Assembly: GCF_026015985.1 (NCBI RefSeq)
Contig: NZ_CP110389.1
Coordinates: 434,001 to 498,000, forward strand
Reading direction: 5' to 3'
Source of the DNA: Rhodopseudomonas sp. P2A-2r
Lineage (GTDB): Bacteria > Pseudomonadota > Alphaproteobacteria > Rhizobiales > Xanthobacteraceae
DNA: 64,000 nucleotides
Shown here piece by piece: positions 49,701 to 64,000 of the stretch. Both the position numbers and the translations under genes were made by a program. How positions within the stretch are numbered: the stretch's first letter is position 1; each line of letters begins with the position of its first letter. A model generated the notes under the pieces. The model saw only the letters and a program-made list of their open reading frames with translations. It searched no databases and was not told where the DNA came from.

Positions 49701-52700
49701 ATCGCCCTGATCGGCGCCACCGGCCGTGCCGGCTCGCAAATTCTCGCCGAACTCAGCCGCCGCGGCCACCACGTGACGGCTATTTCCCGCAATCCGGCGA
49801 AGACACCGGCGTTGCCCGGGGTGACGCCGGTGCAGGCCGACGCCAACGACGCCGCCACCCTGGTGCCGGTCCTGAAGGGCCACGACGCCGTGATCAGTTC
49901 GGTGCATTTCCTCGCCAGCGACCCGCACAAGCTGATCGAGGCCGTCAAATCGGCTGGTGTTCCGCGCTATCTGGTGGTCGGCGGCGCCGGCAGCCTGGAG
50001 GTCGCGCCCGGCGTGAAGCTGATCGATACCCCGGAGTTTCCGGAAATCTACAAGGCCGAGGCCGCTGCCGGTGGCGTATTCCTCGATGTGCTGCGCAAGG
50101 AACCGAGCCTCGACTGGACCTTCCTGTCGCCATCAGCGCTGTTCATCCCCGGCGAGCGCACCGGCAAGTTCCGGCTCGGCGGCGATCAGTTGCTGGCCAA
50201 CGACAAGGGCAGCAGCATTTCGTTCGAGGACTATGCCATCGCCATGGCTGACGAGATCGAAAAGCCGGCGCATTCCCGCGCGCGCTTCACGGTCGGCTAC
50301 TAAACCCGTTGCCCGGCTTGCCAAACAGGCCGGCCATTTACATCTGATGCAAGCCGCGCCTCCCCAAGGCGTGGCTTGTTTCGCATGGACCTGTCTCGCC
50401 TCATGCCGCTCACGCGCCGCCGTCTTCTGACATCGCTGGCCGGGCTCGCCGTGACCGCGGGCCTGTCGACCGCCTGGATCTCCCGCATGAGCAACTATGA
50501 TGGTCCCGTCTCCGACCATTTCGACGGCAAGACCTTCTTCGATCCGGACGGCGTGCCGCCGAAGAAACTTGGCGAGGTGCTGCGCTGGCAGTTCGGCGGC
50601 GGCCGAAAGCGCGAAGCCTGGCCGGAGTGGGTCGAGAATCAGCATGCCGATGCGCCGCCGTCGGCGGTGACGACAGGCGCGCGGCTGTCCTATGTCGGCC
50701 ATGCAAGCTGGCTCATCCAGACGGCGGGGCTGAACATTCTGGTCGATCCGGTGTGGTCCGATCGGGTCTCACCGGTGTCGTTTGCCGGCCCCAGGCGGCA
50801 CCATGCGCCGGGCATCGCCTTCGACGCGCTGCCGAAGATCGATGTCGTGCTGGTGTCCCATGGCCATTACGACCATCTCGATATTCCCACGCTGTCGAAG
50901 CTGAATGCGCAGATTGCGCCGCGATTCATCACGCCGCTCGGCAATGACGCCACCATGCGCAGCAACGACGCCAGTATCCGGGTCGATGCCTTCGACTGGA
51001 ACGATCGGGTGGACCTCGGTTCCGGCGTCGGCGTCACGCTGGTGGCGACGCGGCACTGGACCGCGCGCGGGCTGTTCGACCGCAACAAGTCATTGTGGGC
51101 GAGCTTCGTGCTGGAGACGCCGGCTGGCAAGCTCTACATCGTTTGCGATTCCAGCTACGGCGACGGCACCCATTTCAAGCGGGTGCGCGACACCCACGGC
51201 CCGCTGCGGCTGGCGATCCTGCCGATCGGCGCCTACGAGCCGCGCTGGTTCATGAAGGACCAGCACATGAATCCCGAGGACGCCGTGATGGCGCTGGCGG
51301 ATTGCGGCGCCGAGCAGGCGCTGGCGCACCACCACGGCACGTTCCAACTCACCGACGAGGCCATCGATGCGCCGGTGACCGGATTGCATCAGGCACTCGA
51401 CGGGGCCGAGGTGCCGCGCGAGCGCTTTGTCGCGCTGAAGCCCGGGCAGGTGTTTGAGATTTAGGCTAGCGAAGGGCTCGTTCCCCGGACGCGGTGCACT
51501 GCCCCGCTCTTGCGGCGTTGTGCACCGCAGATCCGGGGCCCCCTATCGCAGGAAGCTGGATCCCGGATCTGCGGTGCGGCATAGCGGCGATGCAAGTGCA
51601 TCGCCTGAGAATGCCGCACCGCGTCCGGGACACGAGACCGATGTTACTACTGCGCCGGCTTGATGGCCCAGGAAACGCTGACCGTCACCCGCAGCGTTTC
51701 TTCACCCTGCGCGATCGGCGCCGAAGCCGCCATGTCAGCCATCTTGCGGTACATCATCGGTGCGGGAGCGCCGCCGCCTTCTTCGGAAATACTGACCGGC
51801 GCGCCGAGGGTGACCCCTGCCGCCTTGGCGTAGATTTCGGCCTTGCGACGGGCATCGGCGATCGCCTGGTCACGGGCTTCGTCGAGTAGCTTCGACGCCT
51901 TCTCGACCATGAAATTGATGCCGCCGATCTCGTTGGCGCCGGAGGCCGCCAGCGTATCGATGGTGGCCGCCACCTTGGTGACGTCACGCAGCCGGATGGT
52001 GACGCGATTGCTGGCACGATAGCCGGTCACGACGTTGGGGCCGGGCTTTGTCTGCTGCGCATATTGCGGCTGCAGCGACAGCCGCGAGGTCTGGACGTCC
52101 TTTTGATCGATCCCGGCGCTCTTCAGCTCCAGCAGCACCTTGCCCATGGCGTTGTTGTTGGCCTCGGAAGCCGCGCGCGCGGTCTTCGCTTCCGACGTGA
52201 CGCCGCCATCGATGACAGCCATGTCCGGCGGCACCGAGACGGTGCCTTCGCCTGTCACGGAGATCGTCGGCGGTGGAATGACCTGCGCAAGTGCGGGGGT
52301 GACGGCGAGCGTGCCGGCCAGTGCGGCGAGAATGAGATGCTGTTTCATTCCCGATCCTTCTGACCTGTCCAAGGCTTCTTTATGGCGATTTCTTTAGGGC
52401 GGTCCGTCGCATCGCTACTTCAACGGCACATAGACGTTGATCACCAGCTTGTCCTCCGCGGTCTTCAGCGGATCGGTGATGTATTCCTCGATAAAAGTGT
52501 CCTTGGCTTCCAGCTTCTTGTTGTCGAGGTGATTGGTGATCGCCTCATAGGTGTTGTCCATGTTGTCGTAGGAGCCGCGATGCACGAACTTCAGCGCCTT
52601 GCCTTCGGGCGATTTGCCCATGGTCATGGCCTTGGGCAGGTTCTTCGGCTCCTGGTCGACCGGGATTTCGGCCAGGAAGGTGAAGCCGGTGTCGTCGGTG

Positions 52701-55700
52701 GAGGTGTAGACGATCATCGAATTGCCCGATGACTTGATGCCCTGCTTGTCGAGCAGCGCGGTGAGCTGCTTGAACGAATCCATCAGGGTGTCGAACGCCG
52801 AGTCCCAGTTGGCCTTGCCGTTGAAGGTCAGCACCGCCTTGGGCGTCAGGGTGATCTCCTCGCCGAACGGGTCGGCGGTCTGCACCGGGGGACGGCCGGC
52901 ACGACCGGAGCCGCCGTCGACGCCGGAGGAGTGGCCGGTGCCGCCGGGGCGGCTGGCGCTGCCGGCGTGGCCGGGGCGGGCGTGGCAGGCACTGCCGGCG
53001 CGGGCGTTTCAGGTGGGGTTGCGGGAGCGGTGGCGGCCGGCGGGGTCGCGGGCGGCGCCTGCGCCAGAGCGAGATCCGGCAACAGCGCCGCGGCCGGGAT
53101 CAGCGCAGCGATGGCAAGGCGAAACAAGCGAGAACCATTCATTCAAATCGTCTCCAGCGCCGCAACATGCGGCAGATCCGACGCGCTGGCGATGCGCGAT
53201 CCGGCAATACGTTAACACGCAGTTCCGCATTTCGTCCCATGCGAGATCGGCCAATACGTCGTCAAATGGCAGGCCGGATTCGCCGCACTGGCCAATCCAG
53301 CCAGCTTCGCCATATAAAGCGGGCGAAACCGGGACATGACATGAGCGCGCTGGCCAACCACGCATTTGCCAAGATGAACGGCATCGGCAACGAGATCGTC
53401 GTGATCGACCTGCGCGATAGCACGGCCGCCGTGACGCCGGACGAGGCCCGCGCGGTGGCCGGCCCCGGCGGCGTGCCCTTCGACCAACTGATGGTGCTGC
53501 AGAAGCCGCGGCTGGCGGGCACGGATGCCTTCGTGTCGATCTACAACAATGACGGCTCGGAGGCCGGCGCCTGCGGCAACGGCATGCGCTGCGTGGCGCA
53601 GCAGACCTTTGCCGATGGCGGCAAGACCGCGCTCACCTTCGAGACCAAGGCTGGGCTGATCAATTGCTGGCAGGGGCCGGCCGCGGACCTCTACACCGTC
53701 GACATGGGGGTGCCGAAGTTCGGCTGGCAGGACATCCCGCTGGCCGAGGAGTTTCGCGACACCCGCGGCATCGAATTGCAGATCGGGCCGATCGACGCGC
53801 CGATCCTGCATACGCCGTCGGTGGTCAGCATGGGCAATCCGCATGCGATCTTCTGGGTCGACGACATCGCCGCCTACGAACTCGAAAAGTTCGGACCGCT
53901 GCTGGAAAACCATCCGATCTTTCCCGACCGCGCCAACATCACGCTGGCCCACGTCGTCGACCGCGATCACATCGGGATGCGGACCTGGGAGCGCGGCGCC
54001 GGGCTGACCAAGGCGTGCGGTTCGGCGGCCTGCGCCACCGCGGTGGCGGCAGCCCGGTTGAAGCGCACCAACCGCATCGTGCACATGACGCTGCCCGGCG
54101 GCGAACTGACCATCGAGTGGCGCGAGCGCGACGATCACGTCCTGATGACCGGTCCCGCCACCTTCGAATACGCGGGGCGATTCGATCCGGCGCTGTTCAA
54201 GTCCGTCGCGTGACATGAGCGTCGAGGTCGTCACCTTCGGCTGCCGCCTCAACAGCTACGAGTCGGAGGTGATCCGCCGAGAGGCGGAAGGTGCCGGCAT
54301 GTCGGATACCATCGTCATCAACAGCTGCGCCGTCACGTCCCAGGCGGTGGCCCAGGCCCGGCAGTCGATCCGTCGGCTAAAGCGGGAGCGGCCGAATGCC
54401 CGCATCGTGGTCACCGGCTGCGCGGCGCAGACCGAGCCTTTAACATTCGCCGGCATGGCCGAGGTCGACCGCGTGGTCGGCAATGGCGACAAGATGCGCA
54501 GCATGGCCTGGCGGGATGCGCGCGCGGCGCTGGACCAGCCCGCCTTCGGCACCGGCGACGAGCAAAAGATCGCGGTGGCCGACATCATGGCCGTGCGCGA
54601 AATGGCGCCGCATCTGCTTGACGGCTTCCAGAGCGGGCTGCCGCGGGTGTTCGTGCAGATCCAGAATGGTTGCGATCACCGCTGCACCTTCTGCATCATT
54701 CCCTATGGCCGCGGCAATTCGCGCTCGGTGCCGATGGGCGGCGTGGTCGATCAGGTCCGCGCTCTGGTCGAAGCCGGCCACGCCGAGATCGTGCTGACCG
54801 GCGTCGATCTCACCAGCTATGGCGCCGACCTGCCGGGCGCGCCGAAGCTCGGTTTCCTGGTCAAGCAGATCCTGCGCCATGTGCCGGAGTTGCGCCGGCT
54901 GCGGATCTCGTCGATCGATTCCATCGAGGTCGACCGCGACCTGCTCGACGTCATCGCGGACGATGATCGGCTGATGCCGCATCTGCATCTGTCACTGCAG
55001 TCGGGCGACGACATGATCCTGAAGCGCATGAAGCGCCGTCATCTGCGCGCCGACGCCATCGGTTTCTGCGCCCAGGTGCGGCGGCTGCGGCCGGACATCG
55101 CCTTCGGCGCCGACATCATCGCCGGCTTTCCCACTGAAACGGAAGGCATGTTCGCGCGCTCGCAGGATCTGGTCGCGGAGTGCGACCTGACCTTCCTGCA
55201 CGTGTTTCCCTATTCGCCGCGGCCGGGCACGCCGGCGGCGCGCATGCCGCAGCTGGCGGGCGCCGTCATCAAGGACCGGGCAAAACGTCTGCGCGCCACC
55301 GGCGAGACGGCCTTGCAGCGGCGGCTTGCGACGGAAATCGGCGCCGTGCGAAACGTGCTGATCGAGAGCGCGACGCAGGGCCGCACCGAGCATTTCATCC
55401 CGGTGGCGATCGCGGGCGACACGCCCGGCGCGGTGCGGCAGCTGACCGTGGCGGGGCACGACGGCGCACGGCTGGCGGTCTAGCAGTTGCCTCAACCCAA
55501 GATAGTGATACCGTTCCGCCACGCGGCGAGAGAGGGTCGCTCCATTTGGGGGAGGGGACAATGCCGTCGGCCATTTCGATCGATTTCATCAACCGCAGCA
55601 GCGATATCGACAACAGCCACGTGGTGATCTTCGAGGCGGCGCCGGGGCAGCCGCCGGTGCACACGCTGCGCTTTCACAACAACAGCGGCAGGACGCAGAC

Positions 55701-58700
55701 CTTCGTTTGCTACCAGGCGCCCGGACGCGACCCGAACGGCCATGCGCTGGCCTGGTTCGCGATGCCGATCGCCAGCGGCGTCGAGGTTAATTTCAGGTGG
55801 CGGCAGGCCTACGATCTGGCCTGGCTGGAGACGGGCCTGCTGGCGCCGGGCGTGCAGTACGCCGCGTCCAGGTCGTGCCGGTCACGGCCGGCAACAGCAT
55901 CACGCTGACCGGCGCCGACGGTGCGTTCAGCTTCACCGGCCAGAATTTCGGCGGCCCGGCCAACGAGTTGATCGTTTCCTGCGACGGCACGATCCCCATG
56001 AACACGCTGGGTGTCGGCATCGGCATGAGCGGCTCGCCCATCATGGTGGTTCAGGCGGTGCCGAACATCAGATGTGTCTTCACGCCCGTTCCCGAATACT
56101 GGGTGACGGTTGCCGATGTGACGCAGGGCGAGGTGATGGACCTGTCCCAGCTCGCGGAAAAGACACAGGTGGCGTTCCCGCCCAATGTCACGGCCATGAC
56201 CGCAACGCTCACACCCAATCAGAACTGGGATATCCAGCAGGGGCTGGTCGTATAGCCGTCAAGCCCGCCGTGTCACTCCCCGTTCCAGCCGCAGGCCCGC
56301 AGCCGCGCATGCAGGTGCGGCGGGGCGGGGGCGACCACGCGGATCGGGTCCTTGTTGCGGGAGATCGGGATCACGATCTCGCGGGCATGCAGATGCAGGG
56401 TGGGCTCGCCGAAGCGCGGGCCGGTACCGTAGATATTGTCGCCGACGATAGGCCAGCCCGAGGCTGAACTGTGGACCCGCAACTGGTGGGTGCGGCCGGT
56501 GACCGGCTCCAGCGCCATCCAGGCGAGCCCGTCGCCGCGCCCCATCACCCGAAAATTGGTAACGGCCTTCAGTCCCTCGGCGTCCGGCTTCATCCACCAG
56601 CCGCGCTCGGCGTTGAGCCGGCCGAGCGGCATGTCGATGGTGCCCTCGTCCTCGACCGGGCCGCCTTCGACAACCGCCCAGTAGGTCTTGGAAATCCGGC
56701 TGTGTTTGAACAGCAGGCCCAGGGACGCCGTCGCCTTGCGGTGGCGGCCGAGCACCAGACAGCCGGACGTGTCGCGGTCGAGCCGGTGGGCCAGCACCGG
56801 GGGCCGCGGCAGGCCGTAGCGCAGGAACTCGAACGCGGTTTCCAGGTTGGCGCCGCCCTTGGGGCCGCGGTGCACCGGCAGCCCGGCCGGCTTGTCGATC
56901 ACCAGCATCAAGCCGTCGCGGTGCAGCACCCGGGACAGGATCTCCGCCTCGGTCAGCTCAACCGCGTCGGTGCGCGGCAGCCGGGCTTCGGCTTCTATTT
57001 CGTCTTGGCTTTCGTTCATGGCGCGAAACGGCTAACACAGCCCCGACATGAACGACACTCCTGAAACGCCGAAACTGAGCTGGTGGCGGCGGCTGTCCAG
57101 CGGCCTGAAACGCACCTCGAGCTCGCTGGGAACCGCGGTCGCCGACCTCGTCACCAAGCGCAAGCTCGACCGCGCCATGCTCGAGGATATCGAGGACGTG
57201 CTGCTGCGCGCCGACCTCGGCACCGAGGTGGCGGCGCGGATCGCCAAGGCAGTCGGCCACGGTCGCTACGACAAGGCGATCTCCGCCGACGACGTGAAGG
57301 GCGTGGTCGCCACCGAGGTCGAAAAGGTGCTGTCGGCGGTGGCCAAGCCGCTGGTCGTCGACTCCCAGCAGAAGCCCTTTGTGATCCTGGTGGTTGGCGT
57401 CAACGGCTCCGGCAAGACCACCACCATCGGCAAGCTCGCCGCAAAATTCTCCGCCGAAGGCCGCAAGGTCATGCTCGCCGCCGGCGACACGCTTCGCGCA
57501 GCGGCGATCGAGCAGTTGAAGGTCTGGGGCGAGCGGACAAAGACACCGGTCATCGCCGCCGCGCAGGGCTCGGATTCGGCGAGCCTCGCCTTTACCGCCG
57601 TCACCGAAGCCCGCGCCAACAGCCGCGACGTGCTGCTGATCGATACCGCCGGCCGGCTGCAGAACAAGGCCGAGCTGATGGTCGAGCTGGAGAAGGTCGT
57701 CCGCGTCATCAAAAAGGTCGACGCGTCGGCGCCGCATGCGGTGCTGCTGGTGCTCGACGCCACGGTGGGACAAAACGCGCTGTCGCAGGTCGAGGCGTTT
57801 CATCGTATGGCTGGGGTCACCGGCCTGGTGATGACCAAGCTCGACGGCACCGCGCGCGGCGGCATCCTGGTGGCGCTGGCGGAGAAGTTCAAACTGCCGG
57901 TGCATTTCATCGGCGTCGGCGAGGGCATCGACGATCTCGCGCCGTTCACCGCGCGGGATTTCGCCCAGGCGATTGCGGGTATCGACTAGCCAAACAGAAG
58001 CCAGCCAAGTGGGGCAAAGATCACGATCAGCACAATGGCCATCAAGGCGAGCCGCCCTAGCCGGTCGATGGCATCGATCTCGTTCCAATGGCGCGAAGGG
58101 CCTCGGTAGAGATGCTTTTGCGCCCAGCCCAACAGCCTTTCCAGCAGAATTCTGACAAGATCGCTCAAGCTTCTTCCTCACCAAACGACGATCGATGGAC
58201 ACGATGACAAAAACCCAGCCGCACCCGCTTTTCAAGCTCGCCACCGAACTGGGGCCGCTGGTGATCTTCTTCATCGCCAACGCCAAGGGCAATCTGTTCA
58301 TCGCCACCGGCGCCTTCATGGTGGCCATCGTGGTGGCGATGATCGCGTCCTATGTGGTGACGAAGCACGTGCCGATCATGGCGCTGGTCACCGGCGTGAT
58401 CGTCATCGTGTTCGGCACCCTCACGCTGGTTCTGCACGACGAGACGTTCATCAAGGTCAAGCCGACCATCATCTATGGGTTGTTCGCAGCGATCCTCGGC
58501 GGCGGATTGCTGTTCGGCCGCTCGTTCATCGCCATCATGTTCGACCAGATGTTCAACCTGACGCCGGCCGGATGGCGGGCGCTGACGTTGCGTTGGGCGA
58601 TGTTCTTCTTCGCCATGGCGATCTTGAACGAGATTATCTGGCGGACCCAGACCACCGATTTCTGGGTAGCGTTCAAGGCGTTCGGCGTGATCCCGCTGAC

Positions 58701-61700
58701 GATGATCTTTGCGGTGTCGCAGATGCCGCTGGTGAAGCGCTATCATTTGGAGCCGGTGTCGCTCGCCGAGAGCGCGGTCGACGAAGGTGACGTCACGAAA
58801 TAGCGCCTCCCTCGTGTCCCGGACGCGCTGCAGCGTTCTTCACGCTGCTGCGCAGATCCGGGATCCCGGCTTGTTCTGCGCATCGCCTGGACCCCGGATC
58901 TGCGGCGCACCACGCCGCCCCAAACGATGCTTCGCATCGTCGGGAGCGGCGCAGTGCACCGCGTCCGGGGAACGAGGACGGGGCCCCGTTCGGCATTCGT
59001 CTCCGAAGCAAAACGCACCGGCGCGGGTGCGCCGATGCGTTTGAAGATCAACTCAAGTAACAGATCGATCAGCTCTTCTGCTTGGCGATGATCTTGTCCT
59101 TGATGCCGTCATAGGTCTTTTCCGGCACGATCTTCTTCTGGACCAGTTCGTCCTTGCCCTTGTAGGGGCGGCCCTTGATGATCGCGGCCGAATAGGCCTT
59201 GCCGATACCGGGCAGCGCGTCGAGCACGTCGGCGCTGGCGGAATTGATGTCGATCAGTTCGGCCTTAGGTGCCGGCGCCATTTTGGATTCAGTGGCGGGA
59301 GCCATCTTGCCCGTGGCAGCAGGCGCCATCTTGGTGGCAGGCGCCGCGGGCTGCGCGGTCTGGGCCATCGAGGGCGAGGCGGCGAGCAGGCCGAGGGTGA
59401 GTGCAGCGGCAGTGAGTGAAGCAATCGAGAAGTGACGCATGGGATGTCCTCCAAGGACTGTTTAAGTAACAATCCAAGCTAGCGGTCCATTCATGGCGGA
59501 CGCAAGGCGGTGAAATGAACCGCAGATAAAAGCAAAAGATTATTTCTGTCGTCCCGGCAAGTCGCGCGCCAGCGCGAGCGCGGGCCCATCACCTCCGATG
59601 ACGTGTTCAGGCAGAAAGATACCACGAGAAGCGAGAAGGCGGGGTTATGGGTCCCGGATCGCGTTCGTTGCGCTCACTTGTCCGGGACGACGCGGAGCTA
59701 GCTCCCCGCCTTCAGCGCCTTGTCGATCTCGACCTTCAGCACGCGCTCGAAATTCTCCGGCGTGATGCCGCCCACCAGCTTGTAGGCGATGCGGCCGTCG
59801 CGGCCGACCAGGAAGGTCTCCGGCACGCCGTAGACACCCCACTCGATGGCGCCGCGGCCGTTGGCGTCGACGCCGACAATGCCGAACGGATTGCCGTAGC
59901 GGCCGAGGAAACGCCGGGCATTGTCGGCTGCGTCCTTGTAGTTGATGCCGACCAGCTGCAGCCGCTTGTCCTTGCCAAGCTCGGTCAGCAGCGGCGCTTC
60001 CTCGTGACAAGGCACGCACCACGACGCCCAGACATTGACCAGACTGACCTTGCCCATGAAGGCTGCGGGATCGAGGCCGGACACTGGCGCGCCGTTATTG
60101 GTGAGTCCGTCCAGCGCCGGCAGTGCGGTCTGCGGCGCCGGCCGGCCGATCAGGGCCGAGGGAAGCTTCGAGGGATCGCCCGAGCCGAGCTTGAACCAGA
60201 ACAGCGCCACCATCACCGCGAAGGCCAGCAGCGGCAGCGCCATCAGCCAGGAGCGGCGCTTGGGGAGGGCCTGCTCGCTCATGACATGTCCGTGGCGCTG
60301 CGGCCGGAGCGGCGGACGATGCCGCTGGCTTCGAGCGCGCGCAGATGCTGCTTCTGGCGGCGATGGTCGATGGCGATCCAGACAATCAGGATCAGCACCA
60401 CGGCTGCCACCAGCAGGTAGGAGGTAACGATGAAGCTGGCGTAGGGACCGAGCGCCATCACGACAGCGCCGGTCGCTGGCTGGCCTGCTGCATCTGCAGC
60501 GCGCGCACGCGCCGGCGCAGGATCTCGTTGCGCATGGCGGCGAGGTGCAGCGTGACGAACAGCAGCGAGAAGGCCACTGCCATCACCAGCAGCGGAATCA
60601 GGAAGGCCTTGTCGAGCGACGAGCCGCCCATCCGCATCACCGAGGCCGGCTGGTGCAGCGTATTCCACCAGTCGACCGAGAACTTGATGATCGGAATATT
60701 GATGGCGCCGACCAAAGTGAGGATCGCGGCTGCGCGGGCGGCGCGCGAGGGATCCTCCACCGCGCGCCACAGCGCGATCAGGCCGAGATACATCAGGAAC
60801 ATGATCAGCACCGAGGTCAGCCGCGCGTCCCATTCCCAATAGGTGCCCCACATCGGCCGGCCCCACAGGGAGCCGGTGACCAGGGCCAGAAAGGTGAAGG
60901 CCGCGCCGATCGGCGCGGCAGCCTTGGCGGCGACGTCGGCGAGCGGATGCCGCCACACCAGCGTGCCCAGGGCAGCCAGGCTCATCACGCCCCAGACGAA
61001 CATCGACAGCCAGGCATTGGGCACGTGGATGAACATGATCTTGACGGTGGCGCCTTGCTGATAGTCGTCCGGCGCCATCGCCGACTGATAGAGCCCGATC
61101 GCGAGCAGGACAGCGGTCACGCCGGCCAGCCACGGCAGCAGCCGTGTGGTCAGCGACAGGAATTTTGTGGGATTGGCGAGGTCGGTCAGGGTCATGGCGG
61201 GGTTATAGCAGCCCGGCGGGCGATGTCAGGTGGATCCAGATCAATGTTTGGCGACGTCGTTGCGGTCATTTGCGCGGTCAGGCGCGCAGCCGCGGCAGCA
61301 GGCCGAGCGCATTGTCGCGCTCGATTCGGCGGAGATCGCGCGCCTCGAAGCCGCAATTGGCGAGGTTGGTGACGTGCTCCGGCCCGGTTCGGTAAGGGAA
61401 GTCGGTGCCGAACACGATCTGCGACGTTTCGACCAGGTCACGCAGCGCGCCCATGGCGGCGGGGTTGGAGGCCTGCGCGGTGTCGTAAAACAGTTTTCGC
61501 AGCGCGGCTCGCACCCCTCCCGGCACCATCTTGGCCGCTTGCGGCTGGCGGGCGAGAAACTCGAAACGCTCGATCAGGAACGGCATGGTGCCGCCGGCAT
61601 GGGAGAAGATGAACCTGATGTCCGGCCAGCGGTCGGTGGCGCCGGAAAACACCAAGCTGGCAATTGTGCGCGAGGTATCGGTGCCGAATTCGATCACCGT

Positions 61701-64000
61701 GTCGGGAATGAACGGCATCAGATTGCCGCAGCAGGCCGCCGTGGTGGGATGCACCGAGACCACCGCCTTGCGCCGGTTCAATTCGTCGAAGATCGGCACG
61801 AAGGCGGCGTCGCCCAGCCACTTGCCGTCATAGCTGGTGAACACGCAGACGCCGTCGGCCTTCAGCGTGTCGAAGGCGTAAGCGATCTCGCCCAGGGTGG
61901 CGTCGGCATTGAGCATCGGCAATGCCGCGAACGAGCCGAAGCGGCCCGGATGGTCTGTTATCAATCGAGCGGCGTAGTCGTTGCAGCCGCGCGACAGCTT
62001 TGCTGCGGCAGCGGCGTCGCCGAACCACAGGCCGGGGGTGGTGATCGACAGCACGGCGGTCTGCACGCCGGCGGCGTCCATGTCGTCGAGGGATTTCTGC
62101 ACGCTCCAGCCGAGCGACGGTGGCGACAGCTTGATCCGCGGATTGACCGCGGCGATGTAGTCGGGCGGGGTCAGGTGGTGATGCACGTCGACGCGGAACG
62201 GCGGCGGGGTTTGCGCGGTTGCCGCGCCGGGCAGGGCGGAAGCGACGGCCAGTGCCGCGCCGCCGGCGAGGAGACGGCGCCGGCTGACGCCGCAGCCGCA
62301 TGACGGTCCATGAGCATTGAAGAGGTTCATCGTGCCTTGCTCGCCTCGGTTCCAACCGGCTGTATTGTCGCCGTTTTTAAGCGCCTGACAATCGCCGGGA
62401 TCAATCCAGCCCGTGGCGCAGGCTGGCCGCCGCCGCGAACGGTCCGATGACGAGGCTGGCCAGCGACAGCGCGCAGAGAATGGAGAACGGCGTGCCGAAC
62501 GATAACGGGCCGGTGATGGCCGCGTTTGATGCGGCGACGCCAAAAATCAGCACCGGGATCGACAGCGGCAAAACCAGCACCGCCAGCAGCAACCCGCCGC
62601 GCTGCAGCGTGACCGCCAAAGCGGCGCCGATCATGCCGGTGAAGGTAAGCGCCGGGGTTCCCGCCAGCAGGGTGACGGCCACCGCCAAAGTGGCGTTGCC
62701 GTCGAGGTTGAGCAGCAGGCCGAGCACCGGGGTGGCGAGGATCAGCGGCAGGCCGGCGGCGATCCAGTGCGCCAGCGCCTTGGCGGCGCAAGCCAGTTCC
62801 AGCGGGGTGCGGCTCATCAGCAGCAGGTCCAGCGAGCCGTCCTCGTGATCGGCCATGAACAGCCGGTCGAGGGTCAGCAGGCTGGCGAGCAGGGCGCCGA
62901 GCCACAGGATCGCCGGGCCGAGCCGCGCCAGCAAAGCGAGGTCGGGGCCGAGCGCGAACGGCATCAGCACCACCACCGTAAGGAAGAACAGCACGCCGAT
63001 CAGCGCACCGCCGCCGACCCGCATGGCGATCCGGATGTCGCGCCGAATCAGCGCCCCGAGGGCGGTCATCCCGCCCCCGATCACCAACTCGCGGGCGTCG
63101 ATGCCGAGCGGGGCGTGGGTGGCGGCGATGATCATGCCGCCGCGGCCGAGATGCGTGGTCATCAGGCCGGCGAAGATGCGCTGGCTGGCGAGGTCGAGTG
63201 CCGAAGTCGGCTCGTCGAGCAGCCAGATCGGGCGCCACACCGTCAGCAGCCGGGCGATCGACAGCCGGCGGCGCTGGCCGGCGGAGAGAAAGCCGGCCGG
63301 CAGCTGCGCGGCGTGGCCGAGGCCGACCGCTGCGATGCATTCGGAGGGGCGGTGACTTCGCCGCCGAGAAAGTCCGCCCAGAAGGTCAGGTTTTCCGTCA
63401 CCGTCAGCGCCGGCTTCATGGCGTCGCGGTGGCCGAGGTAGTGCGCCTGTTCGATCAGGGTCAGCTCGGCGTCACCGCCGGCGAGGTCGATGCTGCCGTC
63501 CGCGATGGCCAGCAGGCCGGCGATCTGGCGCAGCAGCGAGGTCTTTCCGGCGCCGTTGGGGCCGACAATCGCCAGCGCCTCGCCGGCCTCGGCGTGAAAA
63601 TCGAGCCCGGCGAAGACCTCGCGGCCGCCCCTGATGCACCTGACGCCGCGTCCCGAAAGCCGCATGGATCCCCATTTCATGTTCGATCCGCGCCCCGGCC
63701 ATCGCATTGCTTCGAGACGATTGTCGCTGTGGCGGCGCGTCTGGAAAGATTCTATAAGCCGGAACTTGATGCAGCACACAATCGGCGCCTGCAAGCCAAT
63801 CAGGCTGTGGTTGCAACGGTGTATTGATACCTTTTGCCGGGTATCCCTGAAACGATGAATTGGGACCGCCTCACATGACCTCGCTCGACAGCTTCAAGTG
63901 CCAGAAGACCCTCAAGGTTGGCGCCAAGACCTATGTCTATTACAGCCTTCCGCTGGCCGAAAAGAACGGTCTGACGGGCATTTCCAAGCTGCCCTATTCG

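Overview
The window is GC-rich alphaproteobacterial chromosome, most likely from the Bradyrhizobium/Rhodopseudomonas group (Nitrobacteraceae, formerly Bradyrhizobiaceae). The reasons are gene order (ffh-rpsP-rimM-trmD-rplS beside leuC/leuD/leuB, and ccmA divergent from acnA), a malonyl-CoA synthetase very like the Rhodopseudomonas enzyme, RhiA-like and IalB-like proteins, FixK/FNR-type boxes, and mosaic palindromic intergenic repeats. No rRNA, tRNA, CRISPR array, prophage or insertion sequence was seen. This is core chromosome with a few accessory genes.

Layout. 1-9 kb: host-attachment-family protein, quinone oxidoreductase, IalB-like secreted protein, rlmN, a membrane protein, a PAP2 phosphatase, argG, and an alkaline phosphatase behind a clear PHO box. 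9-16.7 kb: a very large Pro/Ala-rich OmpA-domain protein, an FMN-binding/MAPEG divergent pair with a perfect FixK/FNR box between them, a VOC protein, an ABC_membrane_2 exporter and a CHASE3 chemoreceptor. 17-21 kb: two divergent SsuA-like binding proteins and a luciferase-like monooxygenase. 21-24.4 kb: the sdhCDAB operon. 24.6-33 kb: TauE/SafE permease, secreted hydrolase, zinc-type CDF exporter, matB, fasciclin protein, a cytochrome b/molybdoenzyme pair and an MFS carrier. 33-45 kb: leucine (leuB, leuD, leuC) and aspartate-family (asd) biosynthesis, carbonic anhydrase, a CitE-like lyase and a run of tiny secreted His/Gly/Tyr-rich proteins. 44-48.3 kb: the ribosome/SRP block. 48.5-53 kb: a VapBC-like pair, a HxlR regulator with its divergent target, and secreted proteins. 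53-64 kb: dapF-mtaB, a RhiA-like protein, ftsY, yciB, then the cytochrome c maturation genes (ccmA, ccmB, an inserted amidohydrolase, ccmC, ccmD, ccmG) and the start of acnA.

How the genes fit together: sdh and acnA serve the TCA cycle; ccm matures the c-type cytochromes of respiration and has a FixK/FNR-like box before ccmC; ffh and ftsY are both halves of the SRP targeting pathway; leuB/C/D, asd, dapF and argG are amino-acid and cell-wall biosynthesis.

A technical point dominates interpretation. At least ten otherwise conserved genes (argG, leuC, trmD, ccmA, an ABC exporter, a CitE-like lyase, a fasciclin protein, a hydrolase, a GyrI-like protein and a RhiA-like protein) are interrupted by one-base indels. 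Nearly all are a missing base in a short homopolymer, which points to uncorrected sequencing errors rather than gene decay. These genes are annotated over their full expected span with the break noted.
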